64,000 nucleotides of DNA, from the NCBI GenBank assembly GCA_032207245.1, contig CM063503.1:62393730-62457729 (forward strand). The letters are read 5' to 3'. Below the pieces are notes generated by a model. That model worked only from the letters and a program-made list of their open reading frames with translations, had not been told where the DNA came from and searched no databases. Below, in pieces: positions 22,801-34,250 of this stretch; position 1 is the stretch's first letter, and the number at the start of each line of letters is the position of its first letter. This stretch comes from Pardosa pseudoannulata (taxonomy: Eukaryota; Arthropoda; Arachnida; Araneae; Lycosidae). Both the position numbers and the translations under genes were made by a program.

Positions 22801-23990
22801 CATTGCAATAGTATGGATTTTGGATACTAAGAAATCAAATGACAGCCCGTTTTGTGAATGACGTGTTTGAAAATTAAAATCGAAAAAAGGATGCGGGAAG
22901 ATGTACCTGCATACAAAAATTGACCATAAGCAACTTTTTTCTACGCGAAAATGACAAACACACATAAAAAATTGGATTGGTAAGAAGAAATTTTGATGGT
23001 TTAATCTTTCCGTACTTATTTAATTTTGTTCGCTTTCAACTTAGAGGCCAAGATATTTTTCTAGTGATATAAAAAGTCGTGCCTTGAAAGCAGATCATTT
23101 TAATGACTAATACCGCATTTCCGGGAGGCACATTTTTCAGCGACTGGTTGACCAACAATCGGCAAACACAGCCTTGAAAACCGCGGCTAAAAACCTCAGC
23201 AGTCAAATGCAGTTTGTGCACTAAACTGGCACAAGGAAAAGATTTATGGTGGAAAACGGAAGACATGCATTAAAAACTCGTATCTGTGAAATGAGTAAGC
23301 CCATAGAAATAAGTCATAAGTGGAACGTGTGTGCGTTTTTCGCGATCATGACGCACGATCCAGATGACGTATCTGAAAGATTAAAAAATGATGTACTCTT
23401 AGTCCATAAGTTTATCTTTCTATGCGTTTCCTTTCGAGTTAAAACCATTGGATTTATGGGCTGAAATACGGTATATAATAAATTTGAAGCGTAGAAAATT
23501 ATTAAAACTAGTTTGCATTCTTAGTTGGCTAAAATTAAAATTTATTGAAATGTTAGTCTTATTTCAGTAATCCAGTTTGTATAAGTATGAGTGAAGAACT
23601 TGATTGAAAAATTAGCACAGGGATTACAGGGATCCACTGTTTCAGTTTCAAGATAAACGTAGATATAGTAATGAAAATGCTCTATTCCTTTAAAACTTAC
23701 TCTTTAGAATCCAAACCGTCATACATAAATTGTTTTCTGTATCTGCCAACATAAAATAATTTTGTGTAATATTTGTATAATTGTATGTGATCTTTAAGAC
23801 AAATTTTAATACTCGCGTTTGAATACTATTAGAAATTCATCGCAAAATGTCAACCATCGTGTAAGTACTTATGAGTATACGTAAGCCATGATTTCGTACG
23901 GTATACTTTTTATATGTATCTGTTCTTCATATGAAAAAGCGACATTAAATCTAATAATTAAAATATTTAACTTTAAACTGTACTCGTAAC
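22801..23990. other. Sequence without firm feature
   Basis: 23030-23460 is somewhat less AT-rich and holds two abutting frames (76 codons minus, 72 codons plus) with no recognisable domains. No splice-bounded exon could be supported. Confidence 0.4.
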
Positions 23991-23991
23991 T

Positions 23992-24167
23992 AGTTTTGTT
24001 GGTTTAGGAAGCATGCTCTACTCTTTTGCTACATGAGGTCTAATAAGACTTGGATCTACTGCTTAAAGACGATTCCAAATGACTATGAATCATGCAAGCA
24101 GTACGGTTCGAACACACGGACTCCAGTATCTATAGGCAACACCTAACCAAATCGGCCATTGCCTAAT
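23992..24167 (-). mobile_element. tRNA-derived SINE, diverged
   Basis: Reverse-strand copy with body 'ctactgcttaaagacgattcc', inverse B box 'ggttcgaacacacgg' and inverse A box 'ctaaccaaatcggccattg'. Many substitutions; target duplication not evident. Confidence 0.88.
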
Positions 24168-24339
24168 GTACTCCTAATAGAAAAATAAGTAATGTTGTAT
24201 AACATATATAACTCTAGCATTTAGAGCAAGTTTTTTAATTCTCAAATCAACATTTGTCACGGGTATTTTGATAATTTAAAATAAAAAGTTTTCTAACCTC
24301 TGTTATTCCTATTTTTTTTAACCTCTTTGTATTTTCATA

Positions 24340-24409
24340 CGTTGGTGTCTCAGTGGTAAAATATTCGGCTTTCACTCTGGCGGCTCGGGTTCGATTCCAG
24401 GCCGCGAAA
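24340..24409 (+). pseudogene. tRNA-Glu-like sequence (pseudo-tRNA or SINE head)
   Basis: An A-box-like 'ggtgtctcagtggtaaaa' is followed 30 bp later by 'tttcactctggcggctcggg' and a B box ggttcgattcc. The anticodon-loop and T-arm regions resemble eukaryotic tRNA-Glu(UUC). The acceptor ends do not pair and the T stem has a mismatch, so it is not a functional tRNA. It is unrelated to the main SINE family here, whose head is leucine-tRNA-like. Confidence 0.6.
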
Positions 24410-26007
24410 TTCGTTTTCTGATCATAGATTCTTATTAGTTTTTCGACAAATAGTATCATGTTATCAGTAAAATTTTGTCATTTTGATGTCAGACCATGAA
24501 TCTGTTTTTTGATTTATTAAATTTTTAAATATATTGGGAGCATAAATAATTTGATTAGATAAAACAAATTAGACACTAAAATCTACAAAAGAACTTTTTA
24601 TTAAAGTAAACATTATAATAAAAATGGAGTCGTCCAACAACATACATTTCAAAATTTTCTTATTGTACCGCACGAGACAATAACTTTCATTTATTTACTA
24701 TGTTTAGCGCTCATGTAGAAACAAAACAGGGTATCAATTGAATTTCTTTGAATACAAATTGTATGAAACATATATTTTGAATTATACAGTCTTTTGGCAT
24801 TTTTTCTTCAGTTTTGCAGTATTAAATCATCCGTAACTCTACAAAATATATAAAAAAATTCCCAGTATTGGGATAATATATATAAATACTTAGTACTGGG
24901 AGTAATGCAAAAATAATCTCCCTCCCCCAAAACAAAGAAAATAAGTAATACACCTGGATCATTTTTTGAGTCACCTTTATTGCTATCAAAAACATCAATC
25001 TGCAAAATGGAAAATTTTTTAAAGTTTTAAAATAAGGCTTTACGACCAAATGTTTTTAGTAAAGCAAAAAAGATTTAATTTAAAAAAAAATTCATTTAGA
25101 AGCTTATGCCTTGCTTGATTTTTCAGAAGGTAAAAATTCATGTTTTTGGTCGAATTCGAAAACGTTCTTTGTCGCCCTAACATTAGTGCAAAAAAAAAAA
25201 AAGCGATTTTTCCTTAAGATTTTGATCTATGATTTCATTCTTCGAGACAAAGGTAATTAGGGTTTGCAAAGTTTCCTTTTCTCCTCTAAATTTTGAAGGT
25301 TAAATCCTCATTATTTCAGTGATCTGGATTTTATTGTTCACGGGTAAATGACTAGTTTGATTTCATACGTAACTGCTCTCATGTGAATTTATCTTTTTAG
25401 ATTTTAATGCAAAACAATAGCGTATTAAAAGTTGAAATAACACTTTAATTTTTTTTAAATTGTGAGGACATCCCGTTTGCATAACTTTAGCTTTCACTAT
25501 CTAGGAACTTGCATTTGAAAGGGACCAGTAAATACTGATGTTATCTCTCTCTCTGAAAGGCGAATTTTAAATTGCATCAGTTTCTATACCGGTTAGTACT
25601 TCTACTATTGCATAGTTGTTTTTATTCTCCGTGTTAACATGTCGTGTCGAAAAAAAAAAATTAGATTTACCATCTGGATAAGGTGGATATTGACGACAAT
25701 TGATCAGCGAGGTAGTTTTTCAGGTGAGAATACTAAATTTGAACTAAAATAAAAAAGTCAGTATTTAGATTGGTCGGAGACAGTAACGTAGCAAAGGGCA
25801 GGGTTCGGAAGCTTGTAACTCCCTTGAGGATTAATTATGAAATGTATTAATTTTCAGATGAGTTGAAGGGAGACAACCCCCTTGGAAAATTTCTCGCTAT
25901 GTCCCTAGAGATAACCTTAAAAATAATTTTTACAACTTTTTGGAAATTTTGGTCACATGTGCAGTTAAATATTAAAATTATAACTGAAAAAAAAATTAAG
26001 TTTTTGA
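24410..26007. other. AT-rich sequence without recognised feature
   Basis: Contains A runs near 25190 and 25650. Frames of 65-84 codons show no recognisable domains. Confidence 0.5.
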
Positions 26008-26723
26008 TTAACACATTGTGTGCGGGTACATTTCGCAGCGGAATTGTACCGGGAGCGAGCGTTTTGCGCGTAAATTTAGTTATTCTATTAAATCTTAATA
26101 GATCGAAAATTATTTAATTTTTTAACCAACTTTTCCTATTTTTATATTGAAATATATAAACAAATGTATAAATAGAAATATATAAATAACAACCATAAGA
26201 TTTTTGTAAACAAAAAATATATTTTTTAGTGCATAAATTTATAATAGTATCGTAAATATAAAAAATCAAGTAGAAATAGTAATATATAGTTTTAATTTTT
26301 CAAATTATGTTATATATAAACATTTTTACATTATAAAAATATGAAAAGAGTACTAATAATGTTTTACAGTCTGGTAACGTTCAAAGTATTTTCCTCTATG
26401 GAGAAGTACACGGCAAAACTTGCATATGTAAGATGTTTCACTCTGCACTTTTTTCACAGAACACACACGACATTGTCTTTGCGGCTTTTTCTTTTTTCCA
26501 GTAGTAACAATTTTCTCTAAAATATGTTAAATTATTTGCCTAAATTTTTCCAGAATCTATGTAGTAGACAAGAACATTCGGCTTCGTTTTCCTGTATATA
26601 CCGTTATTTTTGTACCCACAAACAAACCATGTTGTTACACTAGCCCGTACTAGTACGTGACCCGCGCTCAAGTATCAATCGTCAGAAAACGTACTAGTAC
26701 GTGTCCTGCATACAATGTGTTAA
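26008..26723 (+). mobile_element. TTAA element (piggyBac type), family 1, longest copy
   Basis: A 716-bp element. Left end TTAACACATTGTGTGCGGG; right end, inverted, TTAACACATTGTATGCAGG. The right subterminal region has two copies of the palindrome cgtactagtacg. Unlike the three other family members it keeps about 170 bp encoding a piggyBac transposase C-terminus on the minus strand, so it is the least deleted copy in the window. Confidence 0.92.
26353..26526 (-). pseudogene. piggyBac transposase C-terminal cysteine-rich domain remnant
   Basis: Reading the minus strand to a stop at 26353-26355 gives about 57 codons with the pattern CRVC, twelve residues, CKFC, then RVLLHRGKYF and the terminal ERYQTVKHY. 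The paired CxxC motifs followed by F-x-x-Y-x-T-x-K-x-Y match the cysteine-rich zinc-binding tail of piggyBac/PGBD transposases, which binds the transposon ends. An in-frame stop lies just upstream and the DDD catalytic core is absent. The fragment therefore identifies the family but cannot act as a transposase. Confidence 0.75.
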
Positions 26724-26892
26724 CACTCCAATTCTTGCGTCTCTATGAGGGACATTGGTAGTTGCCTCCTATCTATGACGCACGATTGGCTTTTCACAAA
26801 AAATAGATCATTTATGCATTTAAATAATTGGTAATGGAGCATTTATTTGATTAAAAATTCGATACATTATAGCTTGCTCCATAGATAAGAAG

Positions 26893-28433
26893 CAGACATA
26901 CCAACTACTCCGGATTCTCCGGAGTTGCTCCGGAGAAATGAGAAAAATCGGTGACTCCGGAAACTCCTCAGATTGTTCCGGAAAATAACAAAACTTTTGA
27001 ACAGCTAAAAGATTACAATTCAGCAATTAATCACAAAGTTTTGAGAAAAATAATGCTGAATATTACTCTTTCCACATAGTAATGCATATTATTACTCTTT
27101 CTACATAGCAATGCATAGTATTACTCTTTCCACACGGTAATGCTGAGTATTACTCTTTCCACGCAGTAATGCTGAGTATTACTCTTTCCACGCGGTAATG
27201 CTGAGTATTACTCTTTCCACGCGGTAATGCTGAGTATTACTCTTTCCACGCGGTAATGCTGAGTATTACTCTTTCCACGCGGTAATGCTGAGTATTACTC
27301 TTTCCACACAGTAATGCTGAGTATTACTCTTTCCACGCGGTAATGCTGAGTATTACTCTTTCCACACAGTAATGCTGAGTATTACTCTTTCCACGCGGTA
27401 ATGCTGAGTATTACTCTTTCCACGCGGTAATGCTGAGTATTACTCTTTCCACACGGTAATGCTGAGTATTACTCTTTCCACGCAGTAATGCTGAGTATTA
27501 CTCTTTCCACGCGGTAATGCTGAGTATTACTCTTTCCACACGGTAATGCTGAGTATTACTCTTTCCACGCAGTAATGCTGAGTATTACTCTTTCCACGCG
27601 GTAATGCTGAGTATTACTCTTTCCACGCGGTAATGCTGAGTATTACTCTTTCCACACAGTAATGCTGAGTACTATTCTTTCCACACAGTAATGCTGAGTA
27701 ATTACTCTTTCCACGCGGTAATGCTGAGTATTACTCTTTCCACGCGGTAATGCTGAGTAATTACTCTTTCCACGCGGTAATGCTGAGTAATACTCTTTCC
27801 ACGCGGTAATGCTGAGTAATTACTCTTTCCACGCAGTAATGCTGAGTATTACTCTTTCCACGCGGTAATGCTGAGTATTACTCTTTCCACGCGGTAATGC
27901 TGAGTATTACTCTTTCCACGCAGTAATGCTGAGTATTACTCTTTCCACGCGGTAATGCTGAGTATTACTCTTTCCACGCGGTAATGCTGAGTATTACTCT
28001 TTCCACGCGGTAATGCTGAGTATTACTCTTTCCACACAGTAATGCTGAGTACTATTCTTTCCACACAGTAATGCTACATGTTAAAAGTTTTCAGTGCTGT
28101 GCTGAAAAACCAGACTGAATTTATGTCTAATTGGAGTAAACAAACTCTAGAATCCCTGATGGTAGAAAAATAGAAATATTTTAATTTGGGTCAATGTTGC
28201 TATAAGAAACACTTTTCTGAAAAATAAGTTGTGAAAGCTAAAAAGCTACTCATAAATTTTTAAATGCTTAAATTTTAATTTATCTTTTACAACTTACTAC
28301 TGTATAAATATTTTAAATGTAATTTAGAAACCAATAAGATATGTACTTATATATAATTTGTAGTAATTAACATGTTAAAATTTCAAATCACGCTGTTGCT
28401 CCGGACACAAGTGCCTGAATGTTGGCATATCTG
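26893..28433. mobile_element. Possible hAT-like element containing a minisatellite
   Basis: The left boundary cagacataccaac (26893-26905) and the inverted right boundary cagatatgccaac (28421-28433) match at 11 of 13 positions and have hAT-like CAG/CTG tips. Both ends are followed inward by ctccgga motifs (several copies on the left, gctccggac on the right). I found no matching 8-bp target duplication. Between the ends lies the 1-kb minisatellite plus about 300 bp of AT-rich DNA. Confidence 0.5.
27051..28075. repeat. 29-bp minisatellite, about 35 units
   Basis: Tandem units of 29 bp, made of taatgctgag followed by tattactctttccacgcgg, run for 1025 bp. Variants at one position group (acgcgg, acgcag, acacag, acacgg) are interspersed. 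A few units are 28 or 30 bp (gagtaattactc), and a variant pair around 'gagtactattcttt' occurs twice (near 27668 and 28048), which suggests higher-order duplication. The first three units are the most diverged. Units have no unique spacers, so this is not a CRISPR array. Confidence 0.97.
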
Positions 28434-29268
28434 AAGCCGTAGATCAGGGAGATTTTATGAGAGTATTGAAGTGTTAAATGTTGCGCTATCATCAGAGTTT
28501 TTCGCACATCTCAACGATAAGAAAAATTGTCAGAAAAGCCACAAAAATAAATTTCGTATCACTAGTGTTCGTATCTGAGGACATGTTTGATTCATATGTC
28601 AGCATATGGCTGGTACAGAGATAGGAAAGCATATTATTAGCAGATCAGTGTCTGGACTTTGATTTATTTCCTGTCCTCTTTTAGATTAAAACGGATGAAT
28701 CAGTTTAGCACCGTATGAGTCATACGACCTCCTCAGAAGAGATAGAAGATTCAGAAGACTGTCAAAGTGGGTTCACGTACTATAAATGTCAGCAGATTGC
28801 TCTAGAATTTGATCAAATGTCGTCAACTGTTTAATAGTTATTATCTAGGGAAATAACTTAGTCATTTCTTTAAAACTTACCATAAATGTTGAAGCATGTT
28901 CTTTTTATTTTATTTTTTTAATACGGTTTTTAAGTGTATATGAATAAATGAATTTATTTTAAGAGTATAAGTGTTATTTAAACTGAAGATAATTTTTAAA
29001 TAAATTTCTAATCAGCTGAAGTGACACGTCAATTATGACTACTTACCTGTAGTTGTAATTAGCTAAATAATTCTCATTTGTTTTCTCATTTCTGTATGTA
29101 ATTCTTATAAATAATGTAATTATTTTTACCTTCTAAATTTATTTATTTTTTAAATAAGTTTGAAGTGGCGTTTGTGAATTTTTCTCTTTTGCAAGCCATA
29201 TTGGGTGAATAAAACGTATATAAAGAAATTTTGAATATTTTATATATTGAAATATAATATTTTAAAAA
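28434..29268. other. AT-rich sequence without recognised feature
   Basis: No gene or repeat boundary recognised. Confidence 0.5.
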
Positions 29269-30146
29269 TCCCCTATATAATAATAGCCTAAGTTATCTGT
29301 TCGTATATCCTCGAATTTATGAAGCGGTTGGACCTGGAATGGATAGAGGGCATCCATATTGGATTTTTGATGAGTAAGAGTTAGCAAAATTCAAAGCGAT
29401 TACGAAAACGTTTGAAATCCACCCCTTCCCCTCTTTTCGATTATTTCAAGCTCTATTGCCCCCGGTTAAGAGCAGGCTATTAATTTTATCATCTAATAAA
29501 TAGGAAAAAATAATTTCTTCTAGCATTATGACGTCATTCCTTTAACCATCCCATTTAATCCTGTCTTATTTTAAATAATTTAAATATCGTCTGCATTATT
29601 TTCATACGTTTTATTACTGAAGTTAAATATTACGTAAATAATTTTATTTTATATCTGTCTTCAATAATAGATTAGGTAAATATGCGATAATTTTAAATTT
29701 AATCATCGATTATTTTTTGTTGCAATGAAAATTTTATCACCGGTATTAACAACGTCTAGGAGTCTATTTCACGGACTAATATATATTTAGTGTTTAAATT
29801 ATATATCTTTGAAAATTAAGAAGTTTGTTTGTTTGTGAGTTTGTTTTCTATACATTACCACACTGTTTGCTATCGATTCCCTAAATTTTAGACATCATTC
29901 ATATACCTCCAAATAATCACTGTCAATATTAAAACCTCTGTTGTCCATCCTACCACGTGATTTGACAAGATTAATTAAAGTTGGCAACTAACGTGCTGTC
30001 AGTAAAGATAAACAAATTATTGAGCTTGTACCAGATAATTTTCAACCAAACAACAATCCATTTTTTTACCTGCCTCATAGGGTACTTTACAATTCTGGAA
30101 AATTAAAAATTTTACTGATCCCGTCATACGACGGGCAGTATGCTAG
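29269..30146 (+). mobile_element. Non-autonomous Helitron, both ends present
   Basis: An 878-bp element. It starts TCCCCTATATAATAATAGCC after an A and ends CTAG before a T, so it sits between A and T as Helitrons do. The 3' end has the hairpin cccgtc-atac-gacggg followed by cagtatgCTAG, the usual Helitron terminator layout. No target duplication, as expected for rolling-circle transposition. No Rep/helicase frame, so non-autonomous. Relatives: 10116-10600 and 60338-60406. Confidence 0.9.
30125..30140 (+). terminator. Helitron 3' terminal hairpin
   Basis: A 6-bp stem (cccgtc/gacggg) with a 4-base loop lies a few bases upstream of the CTAG end. In Helitrons this structure is thought to signal termination of rolling-circle transposition; it is not a transcription terminator. 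The stem is placed to within a few bases. Confidence 0.75.
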
Positions 30147-31849
30147 TTTTAAATATCGAATGAATTTTGATTGATTTTGTTAGTGAAATTATTTAACTTT
30201 AACAAATTTTTTAAAAAATGACGACAAGTGTAGCTTTTAAACTGTAAGCTTACGTATTTTTCTATAAATATTTTCAGCAGCGAGGATGAAACTGTGAAAC
30301 AGTTATTAGATATAAGTGATGAAGTAATGCATTTCAAAAGCTAACTATAATTATCTATGTTTCAAGTATGATTGCATACTCGAAATAAATGCTACTTTCG
30401 TGATAGAAATTTTTAACCATTTATTAGTAGTCAAGTAACTTTTTCCTATCACTTGACTGATAATTACGAGTAATGATTTACTTGTCTGGGAAATTGCTTC
30501 AGAGCTTGTTTATTAGAAGTGTAAATCTAACTTTTTTATGTGTGATCCGGTCGGTACGAGTTTCTCAGATTTGAAAAAGACGCCAATATTATTTCTTTGT
30601 TGTTTCTTTAAAAGAAGAAAAGAACTCAATCATTTTCTGCAGACTCTTTATTATTCTCATTTATCCAAGATTTCATCTGTACAAGTGATGTCATTGCAAT
30701 GTGTGCCTACATTAGTAATAATACAAGCTTTAGTGGTTTTTCGAGTTTCTACTAAAGATAGATTCTTGAGTGGATTAGGGTTGAAAAGCAAAGTTCTCAA
30801 ACGCGGAAGTAATTCCACATTGTTTTCAGATATATGAATATTTTTTTTTTAATTTAGAATATAAAGGAGTAAATATTTATTAAATGCAAAATATAGTTTT
30901 TAGATTTTTCTTGCTATATCGGCAGTCATTGTTCTATCTGAATTGAATATTTATTTTAGTTTACCATAAAACTGAATCCAGAAGTTAAAATTCCAAATAG
31001 TTCTCAGCAATCTGAACCTCCTAATTTTTTTAAAATTTTTATAGTTAAATTTTAAAATGAAAAAGTAATACTTATTGTAATATGAAGGTGATGCTTGAAT
31101 GTTCTGTTTTAACACTTTAATGATCGGGTTGAATTTATTTTTATTTCTTTCTGTTTCCAGTCATTTTTTAAGAAAATTAAATGAGCATTTTTAAAGGTTT
31201 GCATGTCTGTTAAACACTATTTTTAATAAAACAATTTATAATATTTACAAATCTGATATTTCTTGGAACTGGGATATCTTGTGAAACATCCACGTTTGTT
31301 GTATAACCAGACAGAATGTGTTCACTTTGTTTTCTTTGAGCTGCATACTTTACAATGCTTTTGAGAATATTTTCTCTCAACAGTTTTCTTGGCTTTTAAC
31401 GAACAAACCACGTAAATTTACGTTTTATCACTGTCTTCCTAAGACAGGCTCCAGAATTTTACGTTTTCATTTGAGTATTTTTTACACTGCGTTGAGATTT
31501 ATTTTTATGCGTATCGGGTGCTACAACCAATGGCAAGAAGAAAAAAAAATCCAATGAGTGTAAAACTGAATTAAAAAAAAAAAAGAAAAACGTTAATCTA
31601 TGTGGTTTATCTTAGACAAAAAGGTAAATTTTAATTTTACTTCGCTTGTCCATTATTAAAATAAGATTTTTTTCCTGTACTGAAACTTATGGAATTGTCA
31701 CATTCAACTTGTACGCGTTGTAAAAAGCAACTGATTCAGTTTACGATTCCTTTTCCCGATGGACAATACGTAGATTTTTCGCATGATAATTCGAAAATTT
31801 TCAATTTATTAGAAGCCTTATCTAATGTCAACTTAAACCAAAATAAATC
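30147..31849. other. AT-rich sequence without recognised feature
   Basis: The 99-codon frame at 30538-30837 and the 79-codon frame at 31318-31557 show no recognisable domains. They could be chance frames or part of an unknown exon; I do not call them genes. Confidence 0.4.
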
Positions 31850-31917
31850 GACTGTGGGAATCCGAACCCATGAACTTCGTAACCAAAAAAGCTGCGCCAT
31901 ACCTATTCGGCTATTGT
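31850..31917 (-). mobile_element. SINE head fragment
   Basis: Inverse of the SINE's tRNA-like head: 'actgtgggaatccgaaccca' (B box) and 'cctattcggctattgt' (A box). The body is missing. The 103-codon frame 31689-32000 runs across it, which argues against that frame being a gene. Confidence 0.7.
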
Positions 31918-32125
31918 CTCCAAACCAGGATTTTGGTAATAATGGAATCCTTTCCGAACTAGTGCATAAGTTATCACGTAGCAGTCAAGAACAATTTTAA
32001 AAAAAAGTTGAATCAAAGCACTTTCTGATTATTAAGTTAAACTAAAAACTTAACATTTGAGTATTGTGGAAAAGATGCAATATGTCGCATAGCATTTTGC
32101 ATTAATTCATTTCACTGAACCTCAT

Positions 32126-32288
32126 CCCGCTGGCCGATTGGTTAGGGAGCTAATCATTGGTAAAGGAGTTCAAATCCCACTATGGCATGGATGTTCGTAG
32201 CCGTTCGGAATCGGCTTTAAGCAGTAGGTCCCGGTCTCATTAGCCCTCGTGTGTAAAACAGTAGACCGTAGCGCTCCAAACCAAACCG
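32126..32288 (+). mobile_element. tRNA-derived SINE
   Basis: A-box region 'gctggccgattggttaggg', a shortened B-box region, intact body and tail ending 'gctccaaaccaaacc'. About 10 bp around the anticodon-arm to B-box junction are lost. A clear target duplication is not visible. Confidence 0.92.
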
Positions 32289-33108
32289 CATCCAGATCTA
32301 AAAATAGATTGAATACAAGAACTTTAGTAAAAAAATATTATCTCTTTAAAACGAAAACTAAATTGAGGTCCTTAATATGAAAAGTTCTTTAAATAAATTT
32401 CTATGTAATCTCTTCTTATCCTAACCGTAAAGCGCCCATAGCGAAATTGAATTAATTGCATGCTCATAAAATTAACTATCTAGATTAGTCAATTAATCTG
32501 CGTCAGTTGTAGTGATTTGATTTCCTGTTAAATAAGTAACCACTCAAAATAAGTTTAATTATCTAGTCACAGAGTGAAACAGTTATGACTAAACTCGGTA
32601 AAATTAACCACAAGCTATTACACTGTAGGTTGTAAGAATGAATATTAATATACTGATATGTAGACTATTAAACGTTTAATTGCAAGTAAAAATGCCCATA
32701 AAAGTAATAATTTTATATAGGGAATGTTGGATTTCACATTGCCTGTCATTTCGAAAATTTCAAAGATTCCATTTGAAAATGCCAAAGGTCTGTCCATTTA
32801 TTAAATATTTTCTATGATTGCAACACACAAGTTTTAATTTGAATTTATGCATCAATAGAATGTCTTTTACCTCAAAGAACGGAAATGATAAAACCACAAA
32901 GCTAAAGGAATACTTGATAAGACAAATGCATGCATTTCCCATAAGTCATTTTGCCTCTGAATTTACACATGAAAGGTTCAACTGTCCATTTTAAAATTCC
33001 GGTAGACTTAATCACATGTCCACCTGTACTGTTGAAACTCAACGGATTTAGTTTGATTTATTTTTCGCGTGATAGCGAAAGAATATTTCAACAGGCGTGT
33101 ATTTTTAC
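32289..33108. other. AT-rich sequence without recognised feature
   Basis: No supported feature. Confidence 0.5.
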
Positions 33109-33203
33109 AGACGTTCCGAATCGGTTTTAAGCAATAGATCCCGGTTTCATTAGCCCTCTTGAAACCAAAAAGGGCAGAACGTAACGTACTAAACCAACCA
33201 AAA
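33109..33203 (+). mobile_element. SINE 3' half
   Basis: Starts at 'agacgttccgaatcggtttt' and runs to 'actaaaccaacc'; the tRNA-like head is missing. A further scrap of the family's 3' end (cgtagcacttcaaacc) occurs at about 33300-33315. Confidence 0.85.
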
Positions 33204-34101
33204 TATTTGGAACAGGCATGTCTATCCCACGGAACGCCGGAGAACAATTACAAGAAGTTGCATATGCCAGCAGCGGTGTTCAAGCCTGCAGATTCGAACT
33301 CGTAGCACTTCAAACCAAAACAAAACAAAAAAAAAAACCCCGAAATCGCAAAAGAGTAGCAGATTATACTTCAATTTTTTTGTGCCTCCTTTAACCCCTT
33401 GCCTCTGGGATATATTTGAGAAAAAACGTGACAAAAATGGAAGTTTTTTTCTTTAATTTTGTTAATTATCATCAAAATGTTATTGTGTTTGTGTGATGTA
33501 TTCAGGTTGAATACGTCTAAAATTGTCTAATTATTATCACCAAAATGTTATTGCGTTGTTATTTAGGTTCAATATATTCAAAATTGGCGCTTTTGCGTTG
33601 TCCGAACTCTCACAGGCGAGTAGTTAAATCACCTATCAGTACAAAATTAATAGTTATAGAATGGAGTAACGAACTTCTCATTGATTAGAAAATAATTTTA
33701 AGTTTAAAAAGTGTGCTATTTTAACATAAAAAAAAATTGCTGTATTGTATATAACAGGAGTAAATTAGAATTTCAACTGTCAAAGGTATATATTATCAAT
33801 TTCATCGTAATGTTTGAGTGCATATATTTTAAATTGTGTATGTAATGTTTGTGTCAATTGTAAGTACCACAATGAATGTTATTGTGTTACGGATATATGA
33901 AAAGCATTAAGAATTATGTGTATTTTCACTAGCAAAAAGTTTTGAAGTTATAAAAATAATTATTTATTACTTAAAAAATTTGAAAAAATCTTCTTCAGAC
34001 GTCGATTTGACCTAGGTTATCTTTCTAGGGTTAATTATTAAAATTTAATTTTATAAGTGTGCTACATTGTATAAACTAATTAAAATGTTTGTAGTTGTAC
34101 A
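33204..34101. other. AT-rich sequence without recognised feature
   Basis: Apart from the SINE scrap near 33300 it contains two related blocks, 'aatgttattgtgtt' and 'aatgttattgcgtt', around 33476 and 33545. No gene seen. Confidence 0.45.
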
Positions 34102-34250
34102 CAGGGACGTAGTGAGGAATTTTCCAGGGAAGAGGTCACTTTCAAATCATATCTTAAAATTTATACAGTAACTTTTATGTATATAGGTATACAGCATCAT
34201 AATGGGGGGGGGTATTACTTCTACATCTCCTCCCTTCGTTACGCCACTAG
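34102..34250. mobile_element. Short hAT-like MITE
   Basis: A 149-bp element with ends cagggacgtagtgag and, inverted, ctagtggcgtaacgaag. A relative with better termini lies at 41053-41211. It includes a run of nine G residues. No target duplication found. Confidence 0.55.

Noticed and set aside
24340..24409. Functional tRNA-Glu
   Set aside because: Acceptor arms do not pair and the T stem has a mismatch.
27051..28075. Regularly repeated array resembling a CRISPR locus
   Set aside because: Units are contiguous 29-bp repeats with no unique spacers, there are no cas genes, and the surroundings are eukaryotic. It is a minisatellite.
30538..30837. 99-codon frame as a small gene
   Set aside because: No recognisable domain, promoter or splice context; length is within chance for this composition.
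31689..32000. 103-codon open frame starting with a Cys-containing stretch
   Set aside because: It reads through an inverted SINE head at 31850-31917 and shows no domain; chance frame.
34102..34250. 8-bp target duplication for the short hAT-like MITE
   Set aside because: Flanks gttgtaca and ttatatat do not match, so the hAT call rests only on the termini.
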